A stretch of 64,000 nucleotides of DNA, from positions 95,633 to 159,632 of the forward strand of contig JBNGDB010000003.1 in NCBI GenBank assembly GCA_049975245.1, given 5' to 3'. Every line of letters begins with the position of its first letter. Positions within the stretch are counted from its first letter, which is position 1. The notes under the pieces were generated by a model that worked only from the letters and a program-made list of their open reading frames with translations, did not search any database and was not told where the DNA came from. Source of the stretch: UBA117 sp049975245. Lineage in GTDB: Archaea > Methanobacteriota > Methanobacteria > Methanobacteriales > Methanobacteriaceae. Shown piece after piece: positions 35,378 through 44,792 of this stretch. The position numbers and the translations under genes are program-made.

Positions 35378-38002
35378 TTATTTAAATTCTCTAATATTGA
35401 AAATAAAACCATTTAAATTTTTTTTATCATAAATTGGATTATAAACTATTTCTAAACCCACATAACTACCTTCTGAGTGTAGAAAACGAAGACTTAACTT
35501 ACCAGGTTCATTTATTTTTGAAAGATTTTTTAAATTATTATTTATAATACCCAGATCTTCAGGGTGGATTAGTTGGAAGAAATTTTTCAAAGGTTTATCT
35601 AGAAATTTTTCAATTTTATATCCCAATACTCTTTCTAAAGAAGGACTGATATATCTGAAAACCCCTTTACAATCTATTTGACCCACAATATCTAACATAT
35701 TAGAAGTAATATATTTTAATCGTTGATCTTTCTGTTTTAAAGTATCTTCAGCTATTTTACGTTCAGTAATATCCCTTGCGTTAATTACCACTCCTTTTAC
35801 AGCAGGATCGTTTATTAAATTTTGAGCTACCATGATACAATAACGCCATGAACCATCTTCGTGTTGAAAACGCATAGTTAAACGCATATTTGAATCAATA
35901 TTTTCCAACTCTCTAAAAAAAACATCTAATGTATTTTCTAATTCTTCAGGATGTATAAAATCAAAAATATTAAACCCAATTATCTCTTGTACTTCATAAC
36001 CAAAAACAGATTTTATGGAAGGACTGGCATAATTGATATTTCCTTCCTCATCTAAAACAAATATAACCTCTAATGCATTTTCTATAAGTGACCGATAATA
36101 CCTTTCACTGTTTTTTAATGCTTTTTTAGCCTTTTTTAGCTTTGCAATATCTCTTGCCGCTGCGAATACTCCTTCTACTTCACCAATATCATTTCTATAT
36201 ACTGTGGCATTGTATAAAACTTGTTTAATACTTCCAGACCTATGTCTTATGGTCAATGGATAATCTTGAAGTGAACCATAGAATAATGCTTTCTGATAAC
36301 CCATTTTTGCTTTTTCTGGATCTGTGAAATATTCTGAAAAATCTGTTCCGATTAAATTTTCACGATTAAATCCTGTTGCTTTTTCTGTAGCCTTATTAAC
36401 ATCAGTTATTTTTCCAATAGGACTGATGGTAACCATAGGATCTAAACTAGTTTCAATTAAATTTCTAGCATATTCGGAAGCTTTATGTAAATCTTTTTCC
36501 ATTTTTTTACGTTCACTAATATCTTCATGAACACCAATCCAAACTTTTCCATGTTCAGGTGAATCCAAAGTAGATATAACAACATGACTACAGAAAGTTT
36601 TTCCATTCTTTTTAAGATTTTTTAGTTCTCCATGCCAATTTTCTTCGATTTTTAATTTATCAAATACTGTTTGATATGTTGAATTTGAATCGCCTAAAAC
36701 ATAATCTTCAGTTAATATTCCAACATTTAGACCTAAAAGTTCGTTTTTGTCATATCCAAATAGACTATCGAACTTTTCATTAGTATAGATAATTACAGAA
36801 TCTTTAACACGGACAACTATTACACCTGAAGCTAGATTCTCTGTAATTTGGCTGTGAAATTCTAAAATATCTTCCATTTTTTTACGTTCAGTTACATCAC
36901 GAGCAGTTAATAAACCTCCGGAAAAATTTCTATTCTCATCAAGATATGGTATGCCTATAGATTCAACCCATAAATAATTACCAGAAGCATTTTTAAGACG
37001 GTTAATTGATTTTCCAGGTTTTCCCAAGCCAGTTAATGTTTTAAATGTTTTAATCAGACTTGCCCTATCATCGGGATGAACAAAAGAAAAAATTGATTTT
37101 CCAATTAAATCTTTAGGTTTATAACCTAAAACTTTCTCAAAAGAAGGACTAACATAAATATGATTACCTTTAGAATCAATTTCAGTAATTAGATCATTCA
37201 TAGAATAAGTAATTCGATTAAAACGATTTTTTATTTCTTTTAATTCATTTTCTATTATTTTACGTTGATTAATATCACGAGTGCTAAAAACTGCTCCTAT
37301 AATATGACCAGAACTATCCATTAGAGGGTTAAACATTGTTTCTATCCAAATATAAACCCCATTATAATGTTTGAAACGATTTTGTAAATTTATTTTCCTA
37401 TTAAATTCCATACAATCTTTAAAAGTTTTTAAAGATATTTTTAGATCACCGGGATGTAAAAATTCAAAAAATTGCTTTCCTATAATTTCCTTAGGATAAT
37501 AACCAACTGTTTTTTTTACAGATGGACTTACATATTCTATTATTCCATTTTTATCCACTTGTCCAATGTAATCATTCATATTGTCCGAGATTAATTTAAG
37601 ATATTTTTCTGTTTTCTTTAATTTTTTCTCTATATTACTCTTCTCAAGAGCAATTTTAACAGTATTTTTCAAATCATAATCATCAAATGGTTTCAATAAA
37701 TATCCAGTTTCACCCATTTTTGTACTTTTAAGTGATTCTTTACGATCTGTAGAGGTTAAAAATAGAATTGGTATTTTAAAATTAGTTATAAATTCTTCTG
37801 CCTTTTTAATTCCTTGCAATCTTCCTTCTGATGCAACATCCATTAAAACTATATCCGGCATTATTTCTTTACATTTTTTAATTGCTTTATTCTCATTAAA
37901 TATAAAATAAACGACATCATAACCCCAAGAAATAAGTTTACTTTGTAATTCAGTTACATCAGAGCCCTCACTTCCCAAAATTAATATTCTGCCCGCAGCC
38001 AA
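35378..38002 (-). CDS. Receiver-plus-six-PAS signalling protein without kinase domain
   Basis: 874 residues. Residues ~1-125 are a response-regulator receiver (phospho-acceptor Asp in DIVLMD, then LFLTS and LLKPFDDYDLK). Six PAS/PAC units follow, starting near 135, 260, 385, 510, 635 and 765, each with G(Y/F)xxxEIIG-type turns and (R)DI(T/N)xRK linkers. No histidine kinase, GGDEF or other output domain is seen; it ends 12 residues after the last PAC core. Start is TTG (38000-38002) with a GGGGGG run about 8 bases upstream; an ATG at 38004-38006 is out of frame. Probably an intracellular redox or ligand sensor that acts through protein contacts. Confidence 0.85.
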   Translation of the reverse strand: MAAGRILILGSEGSDVTELQSKLISWGYDVVYFIFNENKAIKKCKEIMPDIVLMDVASEGRLQGIKKAEEFITNFKIPILFLTSTDRKESLKSTKMGETGYLLKPFDDYDLKNTVKIALEKSNIEKKLKKTEKYLKLISDNMNDYIGQVDKNGIIEYVSPSVKKTVGYYPKEIIGKQFFEFLHPGDLKISLKTFKDCMEFNRKINLQNRFKHYNGVYIWIETMFNPLMDSSGHIIGAVFSTRDINQRKIIENELKEIKNRFNRITYSMNDLITEIDSKGNHIYVSPSFEKVLGYKPKDLIGKSIFSFVHPDDRASLIKTFKTLTGLGKPGKSINRLKNASGNYLWVESIGIPYLDENRNFSGGLLTARDVTERKKMEDILEFHSQITENLASGVIVVRVKDSVIIYTNEKFDSLFGYDKNELLGLNVGILTEDYVLGDSNSTYQTVFDKLKIEENWHGELKNLKKNGKTFCSHVVISTLDSPEHGKVWIGVHEDISERKKMEKDLHKASEYARNLIETSLDPMVTISPIGKITDVNKATEKATGFNRENLIGTDFSEYFTDPEKAKMGYQKALFYGSLQDYPLTIRHRSGSIKQVLYNATVYRNDIGEVEGVFAAARDIAKLKKAKKALKNSERYYRSLIENALEVIFVLDEEGNINYASPSIKSVFGYEVQEIIGFNIFDFIHPEELENTLDVFFRELENIDSNMRLTMRFQHEDGSWRYCIMVAQNLINDPAVKGVVINARDITERKIAEDTLKQKDQRLKYITSNMLDIVGQIDCKGVFRYISPSLERVLGYKIEKFLDKPLKNFFQLIHPEDLGIINNNLKNLSKINEPGKLSLRFLHSEGSYVGLEIVYNPIYDKKNLNGFIFNIREFK

Positions 38003-38259
38003 ACATTTATCCCCCCAAAAAAGCCGCTAGTAACTTTTATTTGAAATAAATTATCTTATGATAGAGGGATATATTATAATTAATAATAGAATATATAATT
38101 ATCTACTTGAAAATTTAAAATTTCTAACATTAAATAAAGCCTAAAATCCAGCATAATATCATTGATACTATTTTTGACCCTTTTAAACTTATATTAAACC
38201 CTTAAAACTATAAATATTTATAAAAATTATAAATCAAAATAAAATCAGCGAAAGTAAAT

Positions 38260-38880
38260 TTAAAATAGATCTTTCATATCGACATTACCGTCAGGTAAAA
38301 TAATTAAACCTTCATCAATATTACCTAAAGATATATATTGATTTTTTATATAATATAAGCCAGTTATTACGCATAAAGCAGCGTCTAACTCATGTTTTGA
38401 TACTCCCAAATTAGGATCATTTACTAAAGAACTTCTTAAATTGAAAAACTGTTTCAAATGATCAGGAACATTTGAAATTTTTAACATTTTTTGTACAGTT
38501 CTGGGATGTGTTTCAATTACATCATATCTATTTTTTAGCCTTTCCGCAAGATTTATGCCCCTTTTAGTTAGCATTTTCATTCCATAGAAAGTTAAGGGTA
38601 AAACTGGACCATACTTTCTAATTTTAATATCTGATTCCCTGAAATGTCCTCCAAATTTACTGCATGAACAGTCTTTTTCTAAGCAACACCGCCCCTTGGG
38701 AAGTGAAATAGGTGCGTCAATAACAATTAAATCTGGGTTAAAAGAACTAATTTCTGTAATTATATCGTGATCTGAATATAAAATCTTAAAAGTTATGTCT
38801 AAATTATTTAAAATACATATACCTGTTGGATTATCTGGTTTACCCGATAAATCAATTCCTATAATAATCATTATCTTCAT
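38260..38880 (-). CDS. DUF429 family protein (RNase H-like fold)
   Basis: 206 residues. IIGIDLSGKPDNPTG near residue 7, DLIVIDAPISLP near 49 and a late SKHELDAALCVITGLYY give the three acidic positions of an RNase H-like fold, as in DUF429 (COG2410 type). Between them is a Cys cluster (CCLEKDCSC, about 66-74) that could bind metal. Function unknown; predicted nuclease. Initiation could also be at the internal ATG three codons later (MIIIGIDLSG). Confidence 0.75.
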   Translation of the reverse strand: MKIMIIIGIDLSGKPDNPTGICILNNLDITFKILYSDHDIITEISSFNPDLIVIDAPISLPKGRCCLEKDCSCSKFGGHFRESDIKIRKYGPVLPLTFYGMKMLTKRGINLAERLKNRYDVIETHPRTVQKMLKISNVPDHLKQFFNLRSSLVNDPNLGVSKHELDAALCVITGLYYIKNQYISLGNIDEGLIILPDGNVDMKDLF

Positions 38881-38958
38881 TCAAGCAATATGTGTTTAAT
38901 TTCAATAATTTAAGAATAAATTTTTAAATTAAAATCTGTTTAAATAGAAATCTGTAAT

Positions 38959-39480
38959 TTAATAGGTTTCTTCATGAGTAACTTCGTCCAAACTTCTTCT
39001 TGTGGGAGGATAAGGTTTTTCGTCGGGATAACCTAAAGGGATTAAAGCAACCGGTCTTACACCATTAGGAATATTTAATATATTCTTAACAGCATTTTCA
39101 TCAAATGAACCTATCCAACACCCAGCTAGACTCAGATCATGGGCAGTTAATAGCATGTTTTGTGATGCTGCTGCAGCATCCTGTATAGAATAAAGATCAT
39201 AGCCCCTCTCACCATAAACTTCTGCAGATCGCTCCATATTTGCACAAATTACCAATATAATCGGAGCTTTAGATATAAAATCTCTCATATATGCTGCATT
39301 AGATATTTTGGATTTATTATCTTCATTTTTTACTATTATAACTTCCCAACTTTGAATGTTTCCAGCAGAAGGTGCCCAAATACCGCTCAAAATAATTTTT
39401 TCCACTAATTCATTTTCAACTGGTTTATCTTTAAATTTTCTTATACTTCGTCTACCTTCAATAACTTCATTAAAATCCAT
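38959..39480 (-). CDS. Nitroreductase family protein
   Basis: 173 residues. MDFNEVIEGRRSIRKFKDKPV at the start, WAPSAGNIQSWE near 31-42, then DAAAASQNMLLTAHDLSLAGCWIGSF and VALIPLGYPDE mark an FMN-dependent nitroreductase/oxidoreductase. Reduces quinones, nitro compounds or flavin-like substrates with NAD(P)H or F420H2; true substrate unknown. The ATG at 39478-39480 follows GAGGGAT and is preferred over the ATG four codons upstream, which overlaps that site. It lies 18 bases after the Taw2-like gene in the same direction. Confidence 0.88.
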   Translation of the reverse strand: MDFNEVIEGRRSIRKFKDKPVENELVEKIILSGIWAPSAGNIQSWEVIIVKNEDNKSKISNAAYMRDFISKAPIILVICANMERSAEVYGERGYDLYSIQDAAAASQNMLLTAHDLSLAGCWIGSFDENAVKNILNIPNGVRPVALIPLGYPDEKPYPPTRRSLDEVTHEETY

Positions 39481-39498
39481 ATTATCCCTCATAATAAT

Positions 39499-40239
39499 TT
39501 ATCTAACCATTCCATTATTTATCTTAGCATCAATTACCACATGACATACTCCTGGAGAATATTTTTTTATAACCCTTTTATTTATAATCTGTACATCTAA
39601 ATCTCCAGCTGCTTCTTTAATTCTTTTTATAGGTCTTTTGAATTTTATTTTTTCCGGTGCAGACTCATGATAATGAATTATGCCTCCTTTTTTAAGTGAT
39701 TTTAATGCAGTATCCAGATAATGATGTGTATCGCCTATATATCCCATTAAAACTCGGTCTGCTATGTTTATGGGTGCTGAATCTTTGCAATTTCCAAATA
39801 TTGGCTCTATTATGTCTTCAATCTTATTTAGTTTTATATTTTCACACAAATAACCATATGAAACTGGATTGATTTCAATTGAATAGATTTTAGAAGGTTT
39901 GGAATGTATGGCTATGGGAACTGAAAAATAACCTATTCCTGCAAACATATCTACAATAACTTCCCCATCCTCTACAATATTTGCAATACGCATACGCTCT
40001 GTAGAATTACCTTTAGACCACATAACCTTGGCAATATCTAATTTAAATAAACATTTATTTTCTTTATGAATAGTTTCAGTACTATCTCCCGCGAGGATAT
40101 CAATTTGAGGTTCTCTTTTAAATCCGTTTATAGAACCTAATTTAACAACCGTTTTCACACCAGGAAAAGACAATAACTCTTCTAAATTGGGAACATCCTT
40201 TTTTAAAACCATTACGTCCCCAATTAATTTCCATTTCAT
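39499..40239 (-). CDS. taw2: tRNA aminocarboxypropyl/methyltransferase of Trm5-Taw2 type, probably Taw2
   Basis: 246 residues. SAM-binding VDMFAGIGYFSVPIA near 94, acidic loop EINPVSYGYLCENI near 120 and HYHES near 190. The length matches Taw2 (about 250) rather than Trm5b, and lack of the N-terminal D1 domain fits. Taw2 transfers the 3-amino-3-carboxypropyl group of SAM to 4-demethylwyosine at G37 of tRNA-Phe. Trm5 shares this fold, so a Trm5a-like methyltransferase is the alternative. Starts MKWKLIGDVMVLKKDV, as in Taw2 homologues. Confidence 0.8.
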   Translation of the reverse strand: MKWKLIGDVMVLKKDVPNLEELLSFPGVKTVVKLGSINGFKREPQIDILAGDSTETIHKENKCLFKLDIAKVMWSKGNSTERMRIANIVEDGEVIVDMFAGIGYFSVPIAIHSKPSKIYSIEINPVSYGYLCENIKLNKIEDIIEPIFGNCKDSAPINIADRVLMGYIGDTHHYLDTALKSLKKGGIIHYHESAPEKIKFKRPIKRIKEAAGDLDVQIINKRVIKKYSPGVCHVVIDAKINNGMVR

Positions 40240-40597
40240 GAAAAGGATTTATGTCGATAATATGAATTATATATTACGAATTAAAATAAAAATTATATCT
40301 TCAATAAGTAAATCAAAATCTTAATTTTTAATATTCATTTTTGATTATTCCGATACTGTTAAAATTTATCATCATAATTCTTTAAAATATCAATACAAAG
40401 ATAATGATATTTAAAATGAGTATAAAATATTTATTATATTGATAATATGAATAAAAGGAATTTTAAATAAATAATTTTTAAAAAGAAGAATTATTAATTT
40501 TAAAATATTTCTACCCACAAAACTCAAGACAAAAAAAATAACTATTAGAATTTATTAATATCAATCAATTCTTAAAGAATTCCACAGGGGAGATGAA
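40240..40597. other. 358-base divergent intergenic region taw2/purP
   Basis: AT-rich with no visible gene. The right end carries the purP signals: a weak TATA-like TTTATTAAT near 40553, the palindrome at 40567-40581 and a GGGGAGATGAA ribosome site. On the left end no strong TATA box for the taw2 transcript stands out, though several A/T tracts could serve. Confidence 0.4.
40567..40581 (+). promoter_or_regulatory. 15-bp palindrome at the predicted start of the purP transcript
   Basis: AATTCTT-A-AAGAATT forms perfect 7-bp arms around one base, 17 bases before the purP ATG and about 20-25 bases after a TATA-like TTTATTAAT. Could be the operator of a purine-responsive regulator or a leader hairpin. 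The purM leader at 44.7 kb does not show the same sequence. Confidence 0.45.
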
Positions 40598-41689
40598 ATG
40601 AGTAAAGTAAACCGACAAGAAATACTTAGTATCCTTGATGATTATGACAAGGAAGACATAACTGTTGCGACTTTAGGAAGTCACACATCATTACATATAT
40701 TAAAAGGAGCTAAAGAAGAAGGATTTAAAACTGCAGTTGTATGTGAAAAAGGTCGAGAAGTTCCATACAAACGATTTAATGTTGCAGACGAATATATTAT
40801 TGTGGATAAATTCAAAGACATAGTAAATGATGATGTTCAATCCCAATTAAAAGATATGAATAGTATTGTAGTACCTCACGGATCTTTTGTAGCTTATGCA
40901 GGTTTGGATCGTGTGGAAAACGATTTCTATGTGCCTATGTTTGGAAATAGAGACATTTTAAGATGGGAATCTGAAAGGGATCTTGAAAGAAAATTAATGA
41001 TTGAATCAGGTATAAGAATACCTTATAAATATAAAGGTTCTGAAGAAATTGACAGAACAGTAATGGTTAAGTTTCCAGGAGCCAGAGGCGGGAAAGGTTA
41101 CTTTGTTGCCTCATCAACAGATGAATATAATGAAAAAATAGATTCAATGCTTAAAAGGAAATGGATAGAACCAGAAGACGTGGAAAAAGCTCATATTGAA
41201 GAATATGTTTCTGGGTGTAATTATTGTATTCACTTCTTCTATTCTGCATTAAAAGACGAAGTAGAAGTTTTAGGTATGGACAGCAGATTTGAATCAAATA
41301 TAGATGGTTTATGTAGAATACCTGCCAAAGACCAACTAGATCTAGGATTAGATCCCTCTTATGTGATAACTGGCAACCATCCCGTAGTTATGAGAGAATC
41401 TTTACTTCCTCAAGTGTTTGATATCGGAGATAATTTGGTTGAAGCTGCTAAGGATTTGGTGCCGCCGGGAATGAATGGTCCATTCTGCCTGCAAACATTG
41501 TGTACTGATGATCTTGAAATCGTAGTATTTGAAATGAGTGCAAGGATAGATGGGGGAACCAACTCATTCATGCACACCTCAGCTTACAGTTACCTTATGT
41601 TCGGTGAATTTATGAGCATGGGCAAAAGAATTGCTCGTGAAATTAAAAACGGTTTAAAAGAAGATAAATTAGATGTAATAATCACTTAA
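40598..41689 (+). CDS. purP: Formate-phosphoribosylaminoimidazolecarboxamide ligase
   Basis: 363 residues. VATLGSHTSLHILKGAKEEGF near the start, VPHGSFVAYAG near 87, PMFGNRDILRWESERD near 108, VMVKFPGARGGKGYF near 151 and a C-terminal EMSARIDGGTN are PurP hallmarks in an ATP-grasp frame. PurP makes FAICAR from AICAR, formate and ATP, replacing the folate-dependent PurH step in methanogens. Normal length. Monocistronic with a 15-bp palindrome in its promoter. Confidence 0.94.
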   Translation: MSKVNRQEILSILDDYDKEDITVATLGSHTSLHILKGAKEEGFKTAVVCEKGREVPYKRFNVADEYIIVDKFKDIVNDDVQSQLKDMNSIVVPHGSFVAYAGLDRVENDFYVPMFGNRDILRWESERDLERKLMIESGIRIPYKYKGSEEIDRTVMVKFPGARGGKGYFVASSTDEYNEKIDSMLKRKWIEPEDVEKAHIEEYVSGCNYCIHFFYSALKDEVEVLGMDSRFESNIDGLCRIPAKDQLDLGLDPSYVITGNHPVVMRESLLPQVFDIGDNLVEAAKDLVPPGMNGPFCLQTLCTDDLEIVVFEMSARIDGGTNSFMHTSAYSYLMFGEFMSMGKRIAREIKNGLKEDKLDVIIT

Positions 41690-41908
41690 TTACATCTTTT
41701 AATTTATTTTTAAGTTTAATTTATATGAAAAAATCCTTCATTTAATTCCGGATTAATTTAATATTTTATATTTCAAAAAAATAATTAAAAAGGTTTTTAA
41801 ATGTTTATATCTTTTTTTACAAAGATTTATATGATCAAATTGATAAAATGAAATTGATTAAATTAACTTAATTTAAGATACTGAAATAAAAATAGATTAC
41901 CAACAATA

Positions 41909-41917
41909 TTTATATAA
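41909..41917 (+). promoter_or_regulatory. Probable TATA box of psmB
   Basis: TTTATATAA within CAACAATATTTATATAAC, a strong archaeal TATA element. The expected start near 41938 leaves a leader of about 43 nt with a GAGGTG ribosome site. The same CAATATTTATATA core occurs at 52825-52837 before the tRNA cluster. Confidence 0.55.
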
Positions 41918-41980
41918 CATGAAATCCTATCTAGGTTTAGGAACTATTTTTGTTATTATTTTTTATTTAGAGGTGTACTC

Positions 41981-42613
41981 ATGAATGATAAAGATCGATT
42001 GGAAGGCACTACAACTGTTGCTATAACTTGTAAAGATGGAGTTGTTTTTGCTACAGAAAGAAGAGCCACCATGGGTAACTTAATTGCCCATAAGGTTGCA
42101 GATAAAATTTTCAAAATAGATAATCATATCGGAGCAACCATTGCTGGGGCTGTTTCAGATGCACAAAGCCTCATGAAATATATTAGTGCTGAAGTTGCAC
42201 TTTACAAACTAAGAAATGGTGAGAGGATCAGTATTGAATCCGCCGCTGCTCTTGCCTCAAACATTTTACACTCATCAAGATTTTACCCATTTTTTGTTCA
42301 AACACTAATTGGAGGAGTTGACGACACTGGGCCCAAAGTATATTCACTAGACCCTACCGGAGGAATGATAGAAGATAAATTCATATCAACCGGATCTGGT
42401 TCACCAGTAGCATATGGTGTATTGGAAGACCGCTGCAGTGAAGACATGTATGTGGAAGAGGGTGTAGATGTTGCTATTAGGGCTATTAAATCTGCCATGG
42501 AAAGAGATGCTTTTTCTGGAAATGGAATATTAGTCGCCACTATTACAGAAGAAGAAGGCTTTAAAAAGCTTACCAATGAAGAGGTAGAAAAAAAAATTAA
42601 AGATATTGTCTAA
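41981..42613 (+). CDS. psmB: Proteasome subunit beta
   Basis: 210 residues. A nine-residue propeptide (MNDKDRLEG) is followed by the catalytic Thr10 (TTTVAITCKDGVVFATERRATMG). Lys33-equivalent and Asp17-equivalent positions of the mature enzyme are present in FATERRA...KVADKIFKI. GSGSPVAYGVLE and the SGNGI segment near the C-terminus are family-typical. Forms the inner proteolytic rings of the archaeal 20S proteasome. PsmA is not in the window. Preceded by a GAGGTG ribosome site; fttA follows after 94 bases with its own promoter. Confidence 0.96.
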   Translation: MNDKDRLEGTTTVAITCKDGVVFATERRATMGNLIAHKVADKIFKIDNHIGATIAGAVSDAQSLMKYISAEVALYKLRNGERISIESAAALASNILHSSRFYPFFVQTLIGGVDDTGPKVYSLDPTGGMIEDKFISTGSGSPVAYGVLEDRCSEDMYVEEGVDVAIRAIKSAMERDAFSGNGILVATITEEEGFKKLTNEEVEKKIKDIV

Positions 42614-42663
42614 TTTTGTATAAATTAATTTAAACTTTTTTTATTTATTAATAAACATTCTTA

Positions 42664-42682
42664 AACTGCAAAATTTGCAGTT
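42664..42682 (+). promoter_or_regulatory. 19-bp perfect inverted repeat in the fttA leader
   Basis: AACTGCAAA-A-TTTGCAGTT gives perfect 9-bp arms around a single base, 25 bases before the fttA ATG. A TATA-like TTTATTTATTAATAA at 42640-42654 predicts transcription start near 42665, so the repeat lies at the start point or forms the first hairpin of the transcript. Confidence 0.55.
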
Positions 42683-42707
42683 ATTCCTATTTTTTAGAAG
42701 TGATGTT

Positions 42708-44615
42708 ATGGGATCAGAGATTCTTGAAGAAATTAAAAAAACAATAATACATAGATTACCCGAAAGAGTACAAGTAGCTAAAGTTGAATTTGAAGGTCCT
42801 GAAGTTGTTATATACACCAAAAATCCGGAAATAATAACCGAAAATGGTGAACTCATTAGAGACTTGGCTAAAGATATCAGGAAAAGGATTATAATTCGTT
42901 CTGATCGTTCTGTGCTTATGGAACCTGAAAAATCCATTGAAAAAATCCACGAGATTGTCCCAGATGAAGCCAAAATAACCAATATCTCATTTGATGAAGT
43001 AACTTGTGAAGTTATTATAGAAGCTAGAAAACCCGGTTTAGTGATTGGAAAGTATGGTGCTACTTCAAGGGAAATTGTAAGAAGAATAGGTTGGGCTCCT
43101 AAGATATTGCGAACACCTCCAATTTCATCAGAAATTATTCAAAGAATACGGCGAACTCTTAGAAAAAATAGTAAAGAGCGTAAAAAGATTTTACAACAGT
43201 TGGGTAACAGAATCCATCAAGGAATAAAAGCTGAAAATGAATGGGCTAGGATAACATCTTTGGGGGGATTTAGAGAGGTTGGAAGGTCATGCATGTTTTT
43301 ACAAACACCCAATAGTAAAGTTTTACTTGATTGCGGTGTAAATGTAGCCGGAGCAGACGAAAAAAGTGCTTATCCTTTTTTAAATGTTCCAGAATTTGTC
43401 TTGGATGATTTAGATGCAGTAATTATTTCTCACGCCCATTTAGACCATTCTGGTTTCTTGCCTTATCTATATCACTATGGATATGAAGGTCCTGTATATT
43501 GTACCACTCCCACTAGAGATTTAATGACACTTTTACAACTTGACCATATTGACATAGCCCATAGAGAGGATAATCCACTTCCATTTAATGTAAAACACGT
43601 GAAAAAAAGTATTAAACATACTATTACTCTTGATTATGGTGAAGTAACTGATATTGCACCAGATATTCGTTTAACTCTCCATAATGCCGGACATATTTTA
43701 GGTTCCGCCATGGTTCATATGCACATTGGCGACGGACAACATAACATGGTTTACACTGGAGATTTCAAATTTGAACGAAGTAGACTATTAGAACCTGCTG
43801 TTTTCAAATTTCCAAGAATAGAATCATTAGTTATGGAAAGTACTTACGGTGGACACGATGATGTGCAGACCAGCAGGAATAATGCAGAAAAAGATTTAAT
43901 TAAAACCATATATAACACTTTGCAACGGGGAGGAAAAATATTAATACCCGTTTTTGCTGTTGGAAGAGCTCAGGAACTGATGATAGTTCTTGAAGAATAT
44001 ATCCGGCACGGTATAATAGATGAAGTTCCAATTTACATTGATGGGATGATATGGGAAGCTACTGCTATTCATACTGCCCGTCCAGAGTATTTAAGCAAAG
44101 ATTTAAGGGATCAAATTTTCCATATTGGAAGAAATCCTTTTATTTCCGATGTATTTCATAAGGTGAATGGAATTGATGAAAGAAAAGAAATAGTCGAAGG
44201 TGAACCTTCAATAATTCTTTCAACCTCCGGTATGCTGACTGGCGGTAACTCTGTAGAATACTTCAAAAGTTTGTGTAAAGATGAAAGAAATTCGCTTGTA
44301 TTTGTTGGATACCAGGCAGAAGGATCCCTGGGTAGAAGAATACAAAAGGGATGGAAAGAAATTCCTCTTAAAGAAGATGGAAAAACTAATGTTTACAACG
44401 TAAAAATGAATATTAAAACCATTGATGGTTTCAGTGGACATTCAGACCGTAAACAACTCATGGATTATGTAAGAAAAATATCTCCAAAACCAGAAAAAAT
44501 ACTCATAGGCCACGGAGATAATTACAAAACTTTAGATTTAGCTTCAAGCATTTACAGAAGCTATAAAATAGAAACTAAAACTCCAATGAACCTTGAAACA
44601 GTCCGAATACAATAA
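42708..44615 (+). CDS. fttA: aCPSF1/FttA: KH-domain beta-CASP ribonuclease, archaeal termination factor
   Basis: 635 residues. Residues ~1-145 hold two KH-like domains (GKYG at 114-117). The metallo-beta-lactamase domain follows with HAHLDH at 242-247, then a beta-CASP domain and C-terminal GFSGHSDR and ILIGHGD with the remaining metal ligands. Identical in layout to MTH1203, whose structure is known. FttA cleaves nascent transcripts at U-rich sites and ends transcription. The ATG at 42708 follows a GAAGTGATG site; 11 codons of open frame upstream are not part of the family. Own promoter with a 19-bp inverted repeat. Confidence 0.95.
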   Translation: MGSEILEEIKKTIIHRLPERVQVAKVEFEGPEVVIYTKNPEIITENGELIRDLAKDIRKRIIIRSDRSVLMEPEKSIEKIHEIVPDEAKITNISFDEVTCEVIIEARKPGLVIGKYGATSREIVRRIGWAPKILRTPPISSEIIQRIRRTLRKNSKERKKILQQLGNRIHQGIKAENEWARITSLGGFREVGRSCMFLQTPNSKVLLDCGVNVAGADEKSAYPFLNVPEFVLDDLDAVIISHAHLDHSGFLPYLYHYGYEGPVYCTTPTRDLMTLLQLDHIDIAHREDNPLPFNVKHVKKSIKHTITLDYGEVTDIAPDIRLTLHNAGHILGSAMVHMHIGDGQHNMVYTGDFKFERSRLLEPAVFKFPRIESLVMESTYGGHDDVQTSRNNAEKDLIKTIYNTLQRGGKILIPVFAVGRAQELMIVLEEYIRHGIIDEVPIYIDGMIWEATAIHTARPEYLSKDLRDQIFHIGRNPFISDVFHKVNGIDERKEIVEGEPSIILSTSGMLTGGNSVEYFKSLCKDERNSLVFVGYQAEGSLGRRIQKGWKEIPLKEDGKTNVYNVKMNIKTIDGFSGHSDRKQLMDYVRKISPKPEKILIGHGDNYKTLDLASSIYRSYKIETKTPMNLETVRIQ

Positions 44616-44792
44616 TATATAAAAATCTGATTATTTATATAAATTGAAAATTTCAATTCAATTAATAACTTCATTACAGCTAAACCTTATTAGTTAAATT
44701 AATGCTTAAATTATATCATGGCGGATATAATTGAAAATTGTTTAAGATATTCTTCATAACTTTATTAACTTATTAAACTAGTTGGAGATATT

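Noticed and set aside
38000..38006. ATG at 38004-38006 as start of the PAS-rich protein
   Set aside because: It is out of frame with the receiver domain; only the TTG at 38000-38002 reads into it, unless the sequence has a one-base error.
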